Positions 1 through 10,817 are shown, numbered from the stretch's first letter. The stretch: 64,000 nt of DNA from Corallium rubrum (GCA_964035015.1 OZ035997.1:10577473-10641472); one strand, 5' to 3'. Numbers and translations are program-made. The notes: generated from the letters alone by a model not told the origin.

Positions 1-55
1 ATTTGGAGCCGTCACCAGTCTTCAACTCTTTTGGGAGATGGCCAATAAAGGCGTG

Positions 56-120
56 GCCTGTGCACAGCCTGAAATACCCCTGTATTAGTAATACAGGGGT
101 ATTTCAGGCTGTGCGCAGGC
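56..120. repeat. Near-perfect palindrome (32-bp arms)
   Basis: The left arm begins GCCTGTGCACAGCCTGAAAT and the right arm is its reverse complement with one mismatch (GTGCACA against GTGCGCA). The spacer is one base or less, so the segment can form a long hairpin. No target duplication was recognised. It is probably a small foldback repeat upstream of the cGAS-like gene. Confidence 0.8.
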
Positions 121-551
121 TAATAAAGGCGATACGGGACAAGAAAGCACTCTTGAACAATGCACAGGAGACCCTCACTTCCGCGAATATCACATTACAT
201 GACAAATTATTTGCCATGGCGAAATTTTTCACACACGAGATTACACGAGACCGTGTCAATCCCATGCATACTTGATATGCATGCATCGAGGGAAAATCAC
301 TCCGCTTCGGAACGGTGATATGAAAAGCATCCGTTTCGATACGTTGCCATGTACAGGTTCAATCCAATACGTTTCATTTTAAACTTCCGTTCCCAGCTTA
401 TTTTAATTAATAAAAAAAATATTCCAAAAAGACATTTTCCATTTTCTGCGGTTTTAATTTACGTTCAATCTCGGCCAGAACCTGCATGTAATCCTCATTT
501 GTGCTCTCGGGGAACGAGATTGAGTTACGTTCTTTTTTTCCTTTTCTATAG

Positions 552-2644
552 AAACGGGATACAACATAATGGTGATGAAAGTTCTAGAAATGCCAACAAC
601 TTCCTTTACAAAGTATTTAAAGAGAAAGTTCAATTAAAACAAAGTGATATAGTGGAAAACAAACACATCGCCAGTAAGGTTAAGGGTTTTCTTGGTGATG
701 TGACAAAACTCGATCCCAATTTTCCATTGTGTACAACGGACAAAAGCTTTTTTCCAACAGGTATGTTGTAAGATTATCATTATGACTTTGAATATTCAGA
801 GTTCTGATTGATTGGTCAACGCACGGGCCGTAAAAAATGCACATCTGTAACACAGTCCGTTATTTTCCGTTTCTGCTCCCGCGTATAGTAAACCGCTGTC
901 CCGGATGTTAATTTATAGCTGTTGGGAATTTCTAAGGTTTTCACTTCACACTGACTTTGATACAATAAGCCAGTATCAAGAAACTTCAAATGACCATACA
1001 ATAAACGATTTATTGACCTCGTTTACTTGCATGGTCTGTTCCGTTTGTACCTTGGTCTGATATTTTCCCGTACAGACCTCATTCTCTGTTAAAATCTCTT
1101 AATCTTTCCTTTTGCAAGGACATATACTTTTGAGCTCTTTGCTTAGCCTTAGGTGATATACATGAGCCCTAGAAATATGATGGATTTTGTGCGTTTTATA
1201 TGAACATTTGAAAGTCGTAAATCATATGTGATTCATGAACTTTTAGAAAACATGTAATTCGAGCTTGGTAAAGAGGTTGGTAAAAAAGTTTCTCAAACTC
1301 ATTAATAATTCATAAGAAAAACACAATGCAAATCAGTTACCGCGAGATGGAGTTTGTAAATTGGTAATAAACTCCCATAAATTAAAACAATTGTTACCTC
1401 AAATTTCTCTTTAAATACTGATTCGTTTGAGAAGCTATATACCATACATGCATTCGAAAGCCGTTTATCATCTGATGTAAAAACACCTTTTTCAAATCAG
1501 ATAATAAATGGCTTTTCGTGTATGATATATTACGTAAACACTTGCACAAAGAGACAAATAATATATAATTTGCTCTATTAAATAGTGCCAAGCACTCTAC
1601 CACGTTTATACCATACATAAGCTTACATATACTGCGTTAAGATTGTAAATATGCGCACCGTAGATATATAATATATAGAATAAATTAATTAGGGTTAACC
1701 TACATGCAAACTGATAATTATCATCTCTCACCGTGCCATTTTTAGGTAGTTACTACGAAAAAGTAAAAGTCAGTCGACCGAATGAGTTTGACATAATGGT
1801 TTCATTGGACGTTGATCCTGCCGCTATTCAACTCGAATACGAGAGAAACCAAAGAATGGAAGGCTACGTAAAGTTAAAAATGTTCAGGGATACCGCTTTG
1901 GCAGCATTCATGACTGATGATCACAACTACCTTTCTCCAATAAAAATCAGAAAACGTTTTCTACAACTCCTTAAGCAAGTCACGAGAGCCCATGCAGACG
2001 TGAAGGTGGAGGAACATGGCCCAGCGGTGCAACTGACATTCAGGGAAAGCCGCAGCATCATTGCCGAAGTGGATATCGTTCTTTGTATTGCTTTCCCGGA
2101 CGGATGGCCCCAACATGCCATTGTAGAACGAAAAGGTTTGTCGTCGCAAGTTCTTGAAAAAATTAAAAGCAAAGGTTTTCACGTTGTGCCGAAAACATTT
2201 CAAAGTGGAAGTACACTGAATGTAAACGAAGCAGTGCACTGGAGGGTGTCGTATTCGCTGTCTGAGAAAGAACTTCTCCTTCACGAAATAAAAATTGAGC
2301 AAAAAGAAGTTTTAAAATTCGTAAAGTTTCTACGAGAAATTCGTGAAAAAGAGCTACCTGGGCTGCACTCGTTTCATTTAAAGAATGTTTTCTTGCAGCA
2401 AGTTCTTGTCGAGAAAAAAAATTCGAAATGGGACAAAAATCATTTCTTAGAACGTGTGGTCGATATTTTATGTGAAGTGCTAAAATCTTTCAAACGAGAA
2501 AATTTAAGCCATTTTTTCAACAACCGATGTAACTTGTTACGCAATGTGTCCAATGAAGACAAGGAAAGATGCATCTCCACCATAGAACGGATGCTAAAAA
2601 CACTCCAATCTAATGACACACAAAAAATTAATTCAATGACATGA
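552..2644 (+). CDS. cGAS-like receptor (Mab-21/cGLR nucleotidyltransferase), gene 1
   Basis: The family senses nucleic acid in the cytosol and makes a cyclic dinucleotide that activates STING. Two exons are visible: 552-760 (preceded by a pyrimidine-rich tract ending in TATAG) and 1746-2644 (stop TGA). The donor ACAG/GTATGT at 760/761 and the acceptor TTTTTAG before 1746 join in phase 1 and re-form FFPTG-SYYEKVKV, the G-S-[long spacer]-E-x-D signature of cGAS. The first two metal ligands are E at 1784-1786 and D at 1790-1792 (PNEFDIM); the third is D at 2072-2074 (AEVDIVL), followed by DGWP. The C-terminal half matches the Mab-21 fold (VHWRVSYSLSEKELL; LHSFHLKNVFLQQVL). The His/Cys zinc ribbon of vertebrate cGAS is absent, as in invertebrate cGLRs. 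At least 368 codons are readable. Exon 1 has no in-frame ATG after the acceptor, so an upstream exon with the start codon is probably outside or unrecognised. The active site looks intact; the ligand cannot be read from sequence. Confidence 0.86.
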
Positions 2645-2649
2645 CACAA

Positions 2650-3176
2650 TTAACATAATACACTTCTCTATACATGTAATAATTGAAAGCATGCATGGTA
2701 GGTAGATACAGGTAGGTAGGTAATACTTTATTTAATAATGATTAGAAAAACGCTAGCCCCAACAACTCTATGTTGATTTCCATGCATGAGGGGCATGTTT
2801 ACATACACAATAAAATAAAAACTATAATATTATATGCAGTATACCTTAAGCTAAATACAATTCAGTAGAATATATACAAGATACAGTGATAGAATATGCA
2901 GGTAATGAAATTATATGTAAAAATAAAAAAAAAAGAAAATGACATAATCATGGTGTAATGATGTGACTCGGACAACATGCACTGCACGCTCTAGTTGTCG
3001 TCTTTCATTAGTCCTATCTTATTTATATACAAAGAGTAAGACTTCTTTTAAAGAACTCCTTCTTTGACTTGAGATAAGTGTTAGATCAGTTTCTTTATTA
3101 CGAAGACTATAAGTAAGGTTGGTCAACGCTTCTTCTAGTGAAAGAGTTCCTATAAGGGCGGGCGCAGTGTGGTCAT
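2650..3176. other. Gene-free stretch, AT-rich
   Basis: This region lies downstream of the cGAS-like stop codon and probably holds its 3' UTR. AATAAA-like hexamers occur near 2811, and a short GTAGGTAGGTA run near 2699. I see no coding signal or recognised repeat. Confidence 0.5.
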
Positions 3177-3179
3177 TAA

Positions 3180-3594
3180 GGGCCTGTTTATATGGAGCCG
3201 AGTTACCCGGCTAGGCGAGTTACCCGGAAAGCCGAGTTGAAAAAAGATGAGTGTTTATATGAGACGAGATACTCGGCAAAGCCGCCCACGCATTATAATG
3301 GTTTCACATTCCATGAGTAATTTCTGATTGTCGTAATAAGTGGCGCGTGCGCTGTTGTAATAAATTCAACTCGGCTAGCCGAATTACCCGGCAAGAGAGT
3401 GTTTATATGGGAATATTTTCATCCCGGCATGCCGAGATCTCGGCTGTTTTGCCGGGATCTTGGCTGGCCGAGTTACCCGCCTGTCTCATATAAACACTCT
3501 GCTGGGATAGCATTGAATTTCTATACATGGCGGGTAAATCGGTTTGCCGAGTAACTCGGCTAGCCGGGTAACTCGGCTCCATATAAACAGGCCC
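3180..3594. mobile_element. PIF/Harbinger-type MITE, 415 bp
   Basis: The ends are inverted: GGGCCTGTTTATATGGAGCC at the left and its reverse complement at 3575-3594. The element is flanked by TAA at 3177-3179 and 3595-3597, the 3-bp TWA duplication typical of PIF/Harbinger. The interior repeats GAGTTACCCGGC-like words in both orientations. It has no coding capacity. A related element lies at 18150-18378. Confidence 0.75.
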
Positions 3595-4177
3595 TAAGTA
3601 AGGGAGCTTAAGCAAATACAACGCGAACGTCAAGGATAACGTTTTTAATACAATCGAATTTTCATCTTACAACAAAGAAAATGAATAATTTTTAGTCCCA
3701 AGAGTAATCGTAACGCCGTCCCCGTTCTACATACAACGTTATTCAGATCATTCAGTCACGTCTTCAGGACGACGTCAACTCGTGAAACGGTAAAACATGT
3801 TAGTTGAGTTTGACTTTAAACTATGCGAACAAATCCTTTTAAAACTCTAAAGCTTTTGGATGTCAAAAAACATACTTTAAGTATTCAATACTAACGTAAA
3901 TGATTTGTTTTTTCTGCTAGATGCTGAACTTTAGATTGCCGTCTTCGTCCTAGCTTGCTTAACCCTATTGACTTGGCATGCACGGGACCGTCTCACATCA
4001 AGTGTGTCCCATGAAAAGGGTGTCAAGAACATCGGCCGACCGAATCCCATAACTAGCTCTACTAGCTCTTGTAAGCAGGGCCTTTTTTAAGGATTTTCCC
4101 AGGGCGGGGAGCATTTCCTAAAAGGGACCTTCGTGGCCAAAATTTTTTGTTTACTGTTTCTGAGGCAGGCTTTTTCG

Positions 4178-4181
<4 letters not shown>

Positions 4182-4247
<66 letters not shown>

Positions 4248-4259
4248 TATATATATAAA
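4182..4259. repeat. (TA)n microsatellite, first tract
   Basis: A run of about 75 bp of alternating TA with one interruption (TATAGTATA). It abuts the first hairpin directly. Confidence 0.9.
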
Positions 4260-4385
4260 GCATGAAGTATAGTTACCTTAAAGTCTTCGCTACCAGAGGT
4301 TTCACCCTAGACGGGATCATCAGGCGACTCTGATCCCGTCTAGGGTGAAACCTCTGACTTTAAGGTAACTATACTTCATGCTTTA
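4257..4385. repeat. Hairpin unit 1 in (TA)n tract
   Basis: The left arm starts AAAGCATGAAGTATAGTTAC and the right arm ends with its complement at 4385. The arms differ at the centre: the left arm contains CGCTA next to the GAGGTTTC block and an extra TCA in the core, both missing from the right arm. The left arm read on the minus strand therefore carries the complete hammerhead and the right arm read on the plus strand only a broken copy. A conserved ~58 bp tail (4386-4443, ending CGTGAACCAAAACTCAC) follows, homologous to the tail of unit 2. Confidence 0.8.
4287..4327 (-). ncRNA. Hammerhead ribozyme (type I, minimal)
   Basis: Read on the minus strand: stem I UCGC/GCGA, core CUGAUGA (4317-4323), stem II CCC-GUCUA-GGG, core GAAA (in GTTTC complement 4299-4303), stem III ACC-UCU-GGU, then cleavage position A in GGUA. 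Every invariant core position of the hammerhead is present and all three helices close. Very short stem III with stem I open is the layout described for hammerheads of Penelope-like retroelements and related small circular RNAs. Activity is inferred, not shown. Confidence 0.72.
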
Positions 4386-4439
4386 TATTTTTCTCTATCT
4401 ATATGGTATTGAGCAGTCTAACATTTCGTGAACCAAAAC

Positions 4440-4443
<4 letters not shown>

Positions 4444-4506
<63 letters not shown>
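4444..4506. repeat. (TA)n microsatellite, second tract
   Basis: About 60 bp of pure TA between the tail of hairpin unit 1 and hairpin unit 2. Confidence 0.9.
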
Positions 4507-4509
<3 letters not shown>

Positions 4510-4650
4510 CGCCTACCTCAAAAGTCTGCAACAGGCTGTTTCATCTAAAAAAGAATCTTCAGGCAGATCTGAAGATTCTTTTTTAGAATCTTCAGATCTC
4601 TAGAATCTTTAGATGAAACAGCCTGTTGCAGACTTTTGAGGTAAGCGAAA
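4506..4650. repeat. Hairpin unit 2 in (TA)n tract
   Basis: The left arm TTTTCGCCTACCTCAAAAGT pairs with the complement ending at 4650. The arm sequence is unrelated to unit 1, yet the following tail (4651-4716, containing GAGCACTCTTTGCGTTTCGT) aligns with the tail of unit 1, so the two units share an architecture and a 3' module but not their stems. The centre holds extra copies of GAATCTTCAGATC. A third (TA)n tract follows. Confidence 0.8.
4525..4567 (-). ncRNA. Hammerhead ribozyme (type I, minimal)
   Basis: Read on the minus strand: stem I UCUGC/GCAGA, core CUGAAGA (complement of 4556-4562), stem II UCU-UUUUU-AGA, core GAAA (4538-4542 complement), stem III ACA-GCC-UGU, cleavage position U (UGUU). 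The variable core base 7 is A, which is allowed. The right arm of the hairpin (plus strand) has a degenerate core. Together with 4287-4327 this makes two complete motifs in adjacent units with different sequences but the same fold. Confidence 0.7.
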
Positions 4651-4715
4651 ACCTATATTTGCTCTAACTATATGTTATCGAGCACTCTTTGCGTTTCGTA
4701 GACCCAAACCCACAC

Positions 4716-4716
<1 letters not shown>

Positions 4717-4785
<69 letters not shown>
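4717..4785. repeat. (TA)n microsatellite, third tract
   Basis: About 68 bp of pure TA closing the composite hairpin region. Confidence 0.9.
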
Positions 4786-4787
<2 letters not shown>

Positions 4788-5023
4788 ATGGGAAAAACAT
4801 TTTAAAAACCCTTAAATTAATGCCTTAAACGCGTACCCTTTTTATCATTCCCAAGTCTTCGTTTGTGCGCGAAAGGCATGCTTATTGTATGTAAATCAGC
4901 CTGCCAGACTTACCAGTGAACTCTATATATACCTGGAAGGCTGACTCCATGCAATCCCAGGACTAAAAAGTGGCACGCATCGTGTGTTGTTATTTCAAAC
5001 GTCAACTGATACCCTTATGGCAG

Positions 5024-5324
5024 CATAGTCAATCGAGATATGGTCTGGAAACTTAGCTAAAGTCTTTGGTCTATCTTTTTGTTCGCCTTTATGCATTTTT
5101 GTGCACGGTGTACGGTCATTGAACACATTGTGTTTTAGTATAATGAACGAATTGTCCAATAGCAACGTTTCAGTTCAATCACTCAACCGTGCTATTTAAA
5201 TATTAATAAACCTAAAACAAAGGATGTGCACGGTGTAAGGTACGGTTCAACATAAAATCACAGCTCATTATAGGCGCTTTGAAGTTTGCCGAGTTTCCAG
5301 ACCATGATATCTCGATTGACTATG
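5024..5324. mobile_element. TIR MITE, copy 1 (301 bp, 7-bp TSD)
   Basis: The left end is CATAGTCAATCGAGATATGG, and the right end is its inverted copy with a 2-bp insertion. It is flanked by ATGGCAG at 5017-5023 and 5325-5331. Copy 2 at 62154-62462 is over 90% identical by eye and has its own 7-bp duplication, confirming the boundaries. There is no coding capacity and I cannot assign a superfamily. Confidence 0.85.
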
Positions 5325-5331
5325 ATGGCAG

Positions 5332-8229
5332 TTATTGTAATTTTTCTTTTGCCTCAAAGACTCGGCTGTATGTTTATAAAAGGTCTGTAGATTTTTAGTG
5401 ATGTTTTAACCTGTTGATTTTGCATGGGTGAATATTTTTAAAATACGTACACATTTAACCTAATATTTCCAACGGTTACTTGTCTTGTTGTCAAGTAAAC
5501 TGATTCACGGGTTTCTAGGGGTCATGATCAAGTGTCAAGGTCTTTTTTCTACAGTGTATCGACTATACTATCTTTGACTTTTCACTGAATAATATCAATA
5601 TTTATTTTTAGATATAAATGTATTGTGAAACGCTGTGGGTTTAGGCTGAATTAATTTGAGTCTGCACTAATAATACAAATTTAAAACGAAAATAGAAGCC
5701 TGTCTATCAGTGGCGTAGCCAAGGGCGTGCCAGGCCGGGCTCAAGCCCTGGAGAAATGTATTGCTGTTCTTTTGTTCCGAGACTTATATTTGCTTGGTTG
5801 AAAACTTGAAGTGAAATTTCGGAACCAGGCGAAAATTTTGGTAAGTCAATAGCGTTTGTCTTTTGTGTACTTTCCCTTGATAAGCGTCGAAATTATTCAG
5901 CGAAACTCAAGCGATGTAACAAAACACTTAATGTCTGCTCCCTCGGGAAACAGTTAGTTTTGTTTTCCCTCGAGTCTCGATGTTTCCCAACTGTCGCACT
6001 CTGACAGCAATTTTGAGCACAATTTTAAAAGTCTTAAAACATGTTTTTAATGGCGCCTTGTGTCCCAAAGTATGATGCACATTGCTACGTTACGTATAGG
6101 CATCATTCTTGTTTCTGAAACCTATATATCTATAATTCTTTATGTAATTTTATACTGCATGTCTAACAGCCTTGGTTCGCGTCATTTGATACGCAACATA
6201 GCCACAGGCTAATGAGCTAATATTCATTTGCGCTTTGTTAGTATAATTAAAATCAAATATCTCCGTCGACGATTTACCCCCTTACATCTGCTATCACGCT
6301 ACTGTGTGGTTCTCATTACATACTCTAAAACGTATAAATTACGACTGTTTACCGAGTTCAAATGAGCACACAGATTTTACACAAATACAGGGAAAACCCT
6401 AACTTGCATGCCCGCAGCCAGACGTATTTTGAGATTGAAACCAAAACCCTGAATAAATTTAACAATTACAGGAATCTTTTATATCGTAGAACGACCATAA
6501 ACACGGGAATAATGAATCGTGTTGTCAGATATTTCACGTATCTCAAGCTTCCTTTCGAAAGCGCAACAAAATAGCTGTCAGCTTGTAATTTCGATAAACC
6601 TTTATAGGCTGATAAATTCATAAACATTTTCGCGCTCCGAGACCAGTTATGACCTCAAGAATTGAAAGCAATACAGCACTATTGCGTCAGACAGCTTCAT
6701 AAACGCCAATCATAATGAATATATGAAAACATTTTAAATTAAACTTGCCTTGGACTTTTTGAGCGATAGAATCCCCTTCACGGCTTCACGTGTTGAGGTA
6801 TTTATATTAGGTAAAGCAGTCTTGAGAAAATATTCTTCTTTAGTTACTGAGAACTCGACAAACCATGACGCCTTTCAGATGAAATCGATGCATATATTTG
6901 TCGCAATAACACCTTGTTGTTGCTTTTTAAAGCTGATCGTGCGCGATCAAATATGCTTGTAGAAACCATGATCGAGACAAACAGATCGCACACTTGGTCC
7001 AATCAGATTGCTCAATTTGAGGTAAATCCAGTGGGTAAATCAGGCAAGATTTGGAGCAAGCGTCAAAAAAGTCAAAATGGCTGCCAGATACGGCAAACCA
7101 ATCAGTGGTCAGAATTTATCTTGTTTTGACCAATCAGAGTGGCTAAAACGGGGTAAATAAGTCAAAATGGCTGCCAAATTCGGCAAACCTAATCAGTGCC
7201 ACCAGGAGGTATAAAATGTCCGCGCGCCTGCGGCAAATGGTCCTGGTGACGAATTAGATTTTTCGCGATTGTTCTCCCTGCTATTACGTCGTTTTTAACC
7301 GGACTTTTTTTTTTGCAATCGCTATTTTTTTACCTTAGTCGTCTGACTTATTTGACTAACGCTAGATCCGCCCCTGGCCATGGCCGCTTCGTATTAGGGG
7401 CGTTGCCATTAGGGAGAGGGGCGCCGTCAGGGTGTGGGGCATGGAGCGTCGAAGGCGCGCCCCATTCCCGTTGTATAATATTATATTTGATATGTAGTGC
7501 AATTCCTATTTAAAAACCCGATTTTGGACTATAGTCGTTGTACATTTTAATCAGTATGGTACAGCTAATGGTATATTACGATAAATAATATTTTAGCACG
7601 CTTGAACGATATGTCCTCATGATGTATGCCTTGCATGTTATGGTATATTCCTATATAAAAAAGTATATTTGAGTATTTTGTTTGGTATTTTATATCCTTC
7701 AAAACTCTTTCAAACCCCCCTCAAAATGCAGGAAATGCTAATTCAGAGACTCTAAAATTCTAAATTTTACGGGGGAGCATGCCCCCGGACCCCCCTAGAA
7801 GTTGGTCGCGCGTATGTGCCATTGGCACAATATACACTTGTTGACTGGCGCCGAGGGAAACATCGACCGTAAAACTCGATGTTTCCCCAGGCAAAAGTCA
7901 ACAAGCGTTTTGTTATATACCAAAGACTTTTAAAATACAAAATACCAAGTTGACTCGAAACTTGCAAAAGGCAAAAAGACTTACCAAAACACTTTGACTT
8001 TGTCTTCGTAAATAATTTCAATTCAACTAAACAAATACACCTGACTCAACAAGTACAAAGAACGGCTTTAAATTTATATTCTTTCCTTTGGAAAATGGAC
8101 TATTTCATAGCAAACAAGCTCGAAACAGCTCTTGTTTTCAAAATGTTCCGAAAAGTCCAAAGTTCTTGATCTGATCATGATCTGATGCAATAATCATTGT
8201 GTATTCACGTGAACAACGCATGATTAAGC
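5332..8229. other. Gene-free stretch with repeat remnants
   Basis: No convincing exon was found. Recognisable pieces are a hAT-like left end at 5708 (CAGTGGCGTAGCC), TGTTTCCC/GGGAAACA inverted words at 5940-5990 and 7850-7890, and a GC-richer block at 7370-7470. Open frames here are short and lack family features. Confidence 0.5.
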
Positions 8230-8340
8230 TGACGTCAGAGGGAAACATTGCACTGTTTCCTTCTTCGTTGTTGACGTCAGAGGGAAAACTGTTTCCCTCT
8301 GACGTCAACAACGAAGAATGTTTCCCTCGGCAGAAAGAAA
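8230..8340. promoter_or_regulatory. Inverted repeat with three palindromic CRE sites upstream of BIN3-like gene
   Basis: TGACGTCA occurs at 8230-8237, 8272-8279 and 8300-8307, each next to GAGGGAAA or its complement. The last two lie in a palindrome with ~29-bp arms (CTTCTTCGTTGTTGACGTCA) around ACTG. TGACGTCA is the full CREB/ATF consensus. The block ends about 320 bp before the start codon. It may equally be a repeat that happens to carry the sites; GGGAAACA words recur at 5940 and 7850. Confidence 0.45.
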
Positions 8341-8626
8341 CATTGAGTTCGTTGAACAACACGTGACCATGATTTGACCAATAGGATTTCATCTTTGGCA
8401 AACGAAAGTCTTTGGCACATAACAATGACACATAGGGCCAGTCCGACTGAATGTTTCCCTCGACTTCGTCTCGGGAAATAGCAAGACACGCAGGGCCACG
8501 CGTGTAAAATGACTCCACGCAGGTCGATCCCGGGATCGCGGGGGAAAAGATGGCCGCCGTTTAGATCGTTGCAAGTGCCAAGTGGCAAGTTCCAAGTGTC
8601 GAGAACTTCTTCCAAGTGAAAACTTT

Positions 8627-8654
8627 CAGCACAGCACAGCACAGCACAGCACAG
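8627..8654. repeat. (AGCAC)n microsatellite in 5' UTR
   Basis: Five to six consecutive CAGCA pentamers immediately before the predicted start codon of the BIN3-like gene. Confidence 0.85.
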
Positions 8655-8662
8655 AGGATACG

Positions 8663-9427
8663 ATGAGTTGGAGTTTTTTTAATAAGAGGAAGCCAACTTT
8701 GAAATTAACTGTAGACCGAGAGTTTGAACGAGAGGTTGCGAAATGCGGTCAGCTGGAAGTCAACACCAAGAAATTGTACAAGGACATGAAACGATGCAAT
8801 GAATCTCTGGTGGAATTATCAAAAATTGAGTCGAAAATAGCGCAAGATATTTCTAGTACGCCTTTACATCAACAAAGAGAAAGGCCAAATCAAGCTGAGA
8901 AACTGGCTAAAACGTTGAGAAGTCTTGAACCCTACCGTCTCGAGATGACAACAAACGTTGTTAAGACTTTTATTGAGCCAATGAAGAAATTCAGTAGTGT
9001 CTTTCCTAATGTAAACAATGGCGTGAAAAAAAGAGAGCAATGTCTGCAAGAGTATGGCCGTTTAAAAGGAAAAGTAGAGAAGTACAAAGAGCGGGAAAGC
9101 AACCCCCCAAATTTAAGTAAACTGGAACAGTACGAAGAAGAACTTGAGTCAGCGAAAGCTGAGTATGAGGCTCATAATGTTGTCATTTTAGAAGAACTAC
9201 CAAGCCTATGGGATGGTAGGATTACATATTTCGAACCTTGCTTTGAAGCTTTACAAAAATCTCAAGTTGACTATTACAGTAAATGCTGCCAAGCTTATGG
9301 AGATTTGGTAGAGTCTACTGGAGATTCTAGTGATGTAACTGATGAGATGGCAGATGTACATGTTCACTCTGATGTACATGCAATGCTAGTGGAGTTCAGG
9401 ACATTGTCTATTGTGGGAAATATGTAA
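8663..9427 (+). CDS. BIN3: BIN3-like BAR-domain protein (bridging integrator 3), single exon
   Basis: BIN3 proteins are N-BAR-type adaptors that bind curved membrane and act in actin organisation and cytokinesis. The 254-codon product begins MSWSFFNKRKPTLKLTVDRE, the expected N-terminus, and its length matches BIN3 (about 253 residues), so I start at 8663 rather than at the in-frame ATG 27 codons upstream, which lies before and within the CAGCA repeat. The BAR region spans roughly residues 12-230: FEREVAKCGQLEVNTKKLYK, then VVKTFIEPMKKFSSVFPNVN, VKKREQCLQEYGRLKGKVEK and VDYYSKCCQAYGDL, ending LVEFRTLSIVGNM. No SH3 domain follows, as in BIN3. Vertebrate BIN3 genes have many introns, but this frame is uninterrupted, so it may be an intron-poor ancestral form or a retrocopy; no poly(A) tract or duplication was seen. 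Three CRE sites lie upstream. Confidence 0.88.
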   Translation: MSWSFFNKRKPTLKLTVDREFEREVAKCGQLEVNTKKLYKDMKRCNESLVELSKIESKIAQDISSTPLHQQRERPNQAEKLAKTLRSLEPYRLEMTTNVVKTFIEPMKKFSSVFPNVNNGVKKREQCLQEYGRLKGKVEKYKERESNPPNLSKLEQYEEELESAKAEYEAHNVVILEELPSLWDGRITYFEPCFEALQKSQVDYYSKCCQAYGDLVESTGDSSDVTDEMADVHVHSDVHAMLVEFRTLSIVGNM

Positions 9428-10817
9428 AAGTTTCCCATTAAGTTAATGCGTGTAATGTATGAGTCTATTCCAACTGTGATCATCTGCCACACACCCCTCT
9501 CCCCACTGGACCCCGTGTACAGTAGTAGACAAGGGATTAGCTTCAATCTTTAATACTTATTAAGATATAGACAAACAAAATGATAAACAAAACAGTAATT
9601 CTAAAGACTGGAGTTCTTCCCCACAACTTGTGTATCCATCTCTCATCATGGGGCTGGGCATCGCAGCTTGTTTCCAATCCCTATTACACCCTGGGATTCA
9701 AGTCCAGTTGCACATAAGTGGCACTTTGCCAAGGAACATGCCCACCCCATCAGGCATTTGACCCTTGACAAGAAATTAGCCAGGCTGAAAGATTTCATCA
9801 TCCCTTTCTTTCCACTTGAGACTGCACATCTTTTCTTGCATTTGTTCCATACAAAACAAATTTACTACCAGGCTCTCTTCATGAACTCTCGGAGAGCCCT
9901 AGAGTGCCGAGATGGTTTTTCCCCCACATAGACTAACATAGTAGAGAATTTGACTAAAATCTTTCCAAGAAAGTCATATTGGGGTGGGGGGATGATCAGT
10001 AGGAGTTGACTCATACATAATTTCTGTCTCAAATAAATATACAGCCATTGCACAGTTGACAGTTGCACAAAATAGCCATGATTCATTGTTCTTGAACATG
10101 CACTATGGTAAAGATTGTCTATCTAATATATCTTAAGCACCAGAATGTAAGCACCACAATCTGAAATACAGAGAAAATACTCTTAGTTTCTATTTTGTCA
10201 ATGATTGACTCATTTTTGCCTGAGCCAGCCAAGAACAGCCCTTTTATTATTTTACTCTCTACTCCTCAAAGGGAGAACCAGATAGGCAGCAATGGGATCA
10301 ACAGAAGAAATCAAATACCTGTACATCAAAAATTAATTATTTTTCATTTTAAAGAAAATGAAATTGTAGAAAGAACAAATAAATTCCCAATGCAGCCAGG
10401 TAAAGAATCAGACATAGTTTAACACAATGGCTTAAATGTTGTTTAGGGTTAAATATTGATTTTTAAGTCGTATTTTTCAGTCTTAGTTTAACGTATGAAT
10501 TTTTCTTGAACGTTTAACAGCAATAAACATCACAATTGCCCGAAATTCCCAGCACAATGTGCCCGAATTTTCCTTTTTCAAATATGAAATAATTGCCGCC
10601 TATGACTAGCCCAAGGCATTCAATTGTTGATTGACATAATCAGCATTATTGCAACTTTTCTACTAAAATATTTTTAGAACTTCTTTAAACAATGATTATT
10701 GTAAGCAATGGTTGGACAGCGTTTTTGCAATTGACCCTAAGATTTTGCAAAATTGTCAGTGATCTTGGGACTATTAAATCTTGACTTTGTTATTGCTAAT
10801 TTGGAAAGTTTTAACTA
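9428..10817. other. Downstream region of BIN3-like gene, gene-free
   Basis: Probably 3' UTR and intergenic DNA. Candidate poly(A) signals AATAAA are at 10032 and near 10522. No other gene or repeat was recognised. Confidence 0.5.

Noticed and set aside
349..551. Extension of cGAS-like exon 1 upstream to an ATG at 349
   Set aside because: The sequence before 552 is a pyrimidine-rich tract ending in TATAG and encodes no recognisable domain part; it looks like intron.
4403..4603. Frame rich in IYIYIY across the (TA)n tract
   Set aside because: Translation of a microsatellite and hairpin, not a gene.
8582..8662. Earlier in-frame ATG for the BIN3-like gene
   Set aside because: The 27 extra residues include the CAGCA microsatellite and have no counterpart in BIN3, while MSW at 8663 matches the family start and length.
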